DNA of 64,000 bases from Proteles cristata cristata (taxonomy: Eukaryota > Chordata > Mammalia > Carnivora > Hyaenidae), in NCBI GenBank assembly GCA_017311185.1, contig JAESUZ010000476.1, positions 216,856 through 280,855 of the forward strand, written 5' to 3'. The notes below the pieces were generated by a model, which worked only from the letters and a program-made list of their open reading frames with translations, searched no databases and was not told the origin of the DNA. The translations under genes were made by a program, and so were the position numbers. The first letter of the stretch is position 1. The number at the start of each line of letters is the position of its first letter. Shown piece after piece: positions 62,525-64,000 of this stretch.

Positions 62525-62973
62525 AACTGATGGATAAGGGAAGATTATATGTAGGGCTGGTCCCAAATAATCAACAGGAATACTTTGGAGAGCTTTACAA
62601 AATGCTGAGAGGCAATTAAAATGTGGAGAAATATATATGTATCTTTTAGGCAAATGTTATTTCATACTCATCTTGGTGCAAGTCTTAGCAAACTTTTCTG
62701 AATAAAACATGCTGAAAATTTAGTATTTAAGACTAGAAGATAAGTTACACCTACTGTATACCTGAGTTCTTACACATGTAAAATATGTCTGGGATCCAGA
62801 TTATAAAAAAAAAAGAGATGAAGAGAAAACCAAAACTGAAAAGTTAATAGAGGTGAAACACTTCAAGAAATAAACTGACTGGACTGACTTGACCCAAATC
62901 ATACTAACTGCAAATACTTCACTTTGCTTAAAATTTTATCCAAAATTGTTAACACCTTTAAAAATTTTGGGAA

Positions 62974-63211
62974 TGGGGCGCCTGGGTGGCTTAGTCGGTT
63001 AAGCGTCCGACTTTCACTCAGGTCATGATCTCGCGGTTCGTGGGTTCGAGCCCTGCGTCGGGCTCTGTGCTGACTGCCGGCTCAGAGCCTGGACCCTGTT
63101 TCAGTCTGTGACTCCCTCTCTCTCTGACCCTCCCCTGCTCACGCTCTCTATCTTTCTCTCTCTCCTAGAAATAAATAAAAAATATTTAAAAAAAAATAAA
63201 AATAAAAAAAT
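62974..63211 (+). mobile_element. Young feliform SINE in FGF10 intron 1
   Basis: Head GGGGCGCCTGGGTGGCTTAG, GCGGTTCGTGGGTTCGAGCC, GACTGCCGGCTCAG, CTCCTAGAAATAAATAAAAA and a long A/AAAT tail. 14-bp duplication AAAAATTTTGGGAA (62960-62973) and AAAAATTTTAGGAA (63212-63225), one mismatch. Confidence 0.95.
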
Positions 63212-64000
63212 AAAAATTTTAGGAAAAAATTATATTCAAATAAAAGTTTTCTTAACCTCTTTGTAGGATACACTACTTATGCTGGATAAAACTCCACAAT
63301 ATTATATTTTGAAGAAATGTTTCCATTTATGGTTATTTACCAAAATCTGAAAATATTCTCCCCAGAAGACTCAATTGATATTATTTAATTCATATAATCA
63401 ATTATAAGAAGGAATTTGAATTCACTTGCTCAATTCAGTATTGTCAAATAATTATTAAATATGTATACACATTATTTATACAGTATTGCCAAATAATTAT
63501 TCAACTGAAATAAGATAATTTATAATAATTTATGATGATTAAAATTCTGGTGCGTAGATATGGGAGAGGGAAAAATATAAGGTAGAAACTTGAAAATAAC
63601 TTGTCAAACTTCCTTTGAAATGGTAAAATACAGTTCTAGGCAAACTGGTTGGCTTTTTAGCAAGTCAGGTTAGTAAATTAATTGAAATATGTATAAAAAC
63701 ACAAGTAACATTCAGTTGTTTCATGCTATTTGGTTTCTATTGCAAATGTTTCCTCCTCTCCTACTAATTCTAGATGGCTAAAAGAAAACTCTGATTATAA
63801 TATGATTTAATTTAGTACAAACATTGAAATATTTCAGTGTAGATTATTCTTGGGTAAGATTCAAAGTAAACCCTGTTTGTTTTCATATAAGAATCTTTAC
63901 AAATGATATCCAAAGAGATGTCAAATCTAGTGTCATAATTTAATTTTAGGAGGAGATATATTTAAAGTCTCCTTATTTTACCAAAACAGACTCAGAAATC

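Overview
This is vertebrate nuclear DNA from a carnivore, almost certainly a felid (cat family). It holds at least 23 copies of a tRNA-derived SINE with the feliform head (GGGGCGCCTGGGTGGC, then a B-box-like GGTTCGAGCCC, a CT-rich stretch and an AAATAAATAAA tail). It also holds L1 3' ends of the type that end in a TGGAAACCAA...ATAAACTATG block. There are no bacterial operons, no CRISPR arrays and no prokaryotic gene density. The base composition is AT-rich and gene-poor.

The only protein-coding gene I can support is the 3' two thirds of FGF10 (fibroblast growth factor 10) on the minus strand. Exon 2 (104 nt) is at 47231-47334. The terminal coding exon 3 (198 nt including the stop) is at 42868-43065. 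They are separated by a 4165-bp GT-AG intron. The lengths and phases fit a three-exon, 208-codon gene, so exon 1 must lie beyond position 64000, and 47335-64000 is intron 1. The 3' UTR runs leftwards from 42867; its end is uncertain. The left part of the window is downstream flank, with no gene I can recognise.

Most of the rest is mobile-element debris of three ages. (1) Ancient mammalian repeats: MIR, MER5-type DNA elements, MLT1-type LTRs and old L1. (2) Intermediate SINEs and L1 3' fragments. (3) Young SINEs and L1s with near-perfect target-site duplications.

The most informative structure is 53565-55201, a minus-strand L1 insertion with a twin-priming 5' inversion and a probable 3' transduction with two further A-tails, bounded by a perfect 16-bp target duplication. 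Also notable are an L1 nested in a SINE that is itself bracketed by a ~90-bp direct repeat (60708-61863), a perfect 51-bp tandem duplication (34771-34872), two adjacent inverted repeats at 19167-19255, and a 129-nt purine tract grown from a SINE tail inside FGF10 intron 2. I found no evidence of a previously undescribed protein system.
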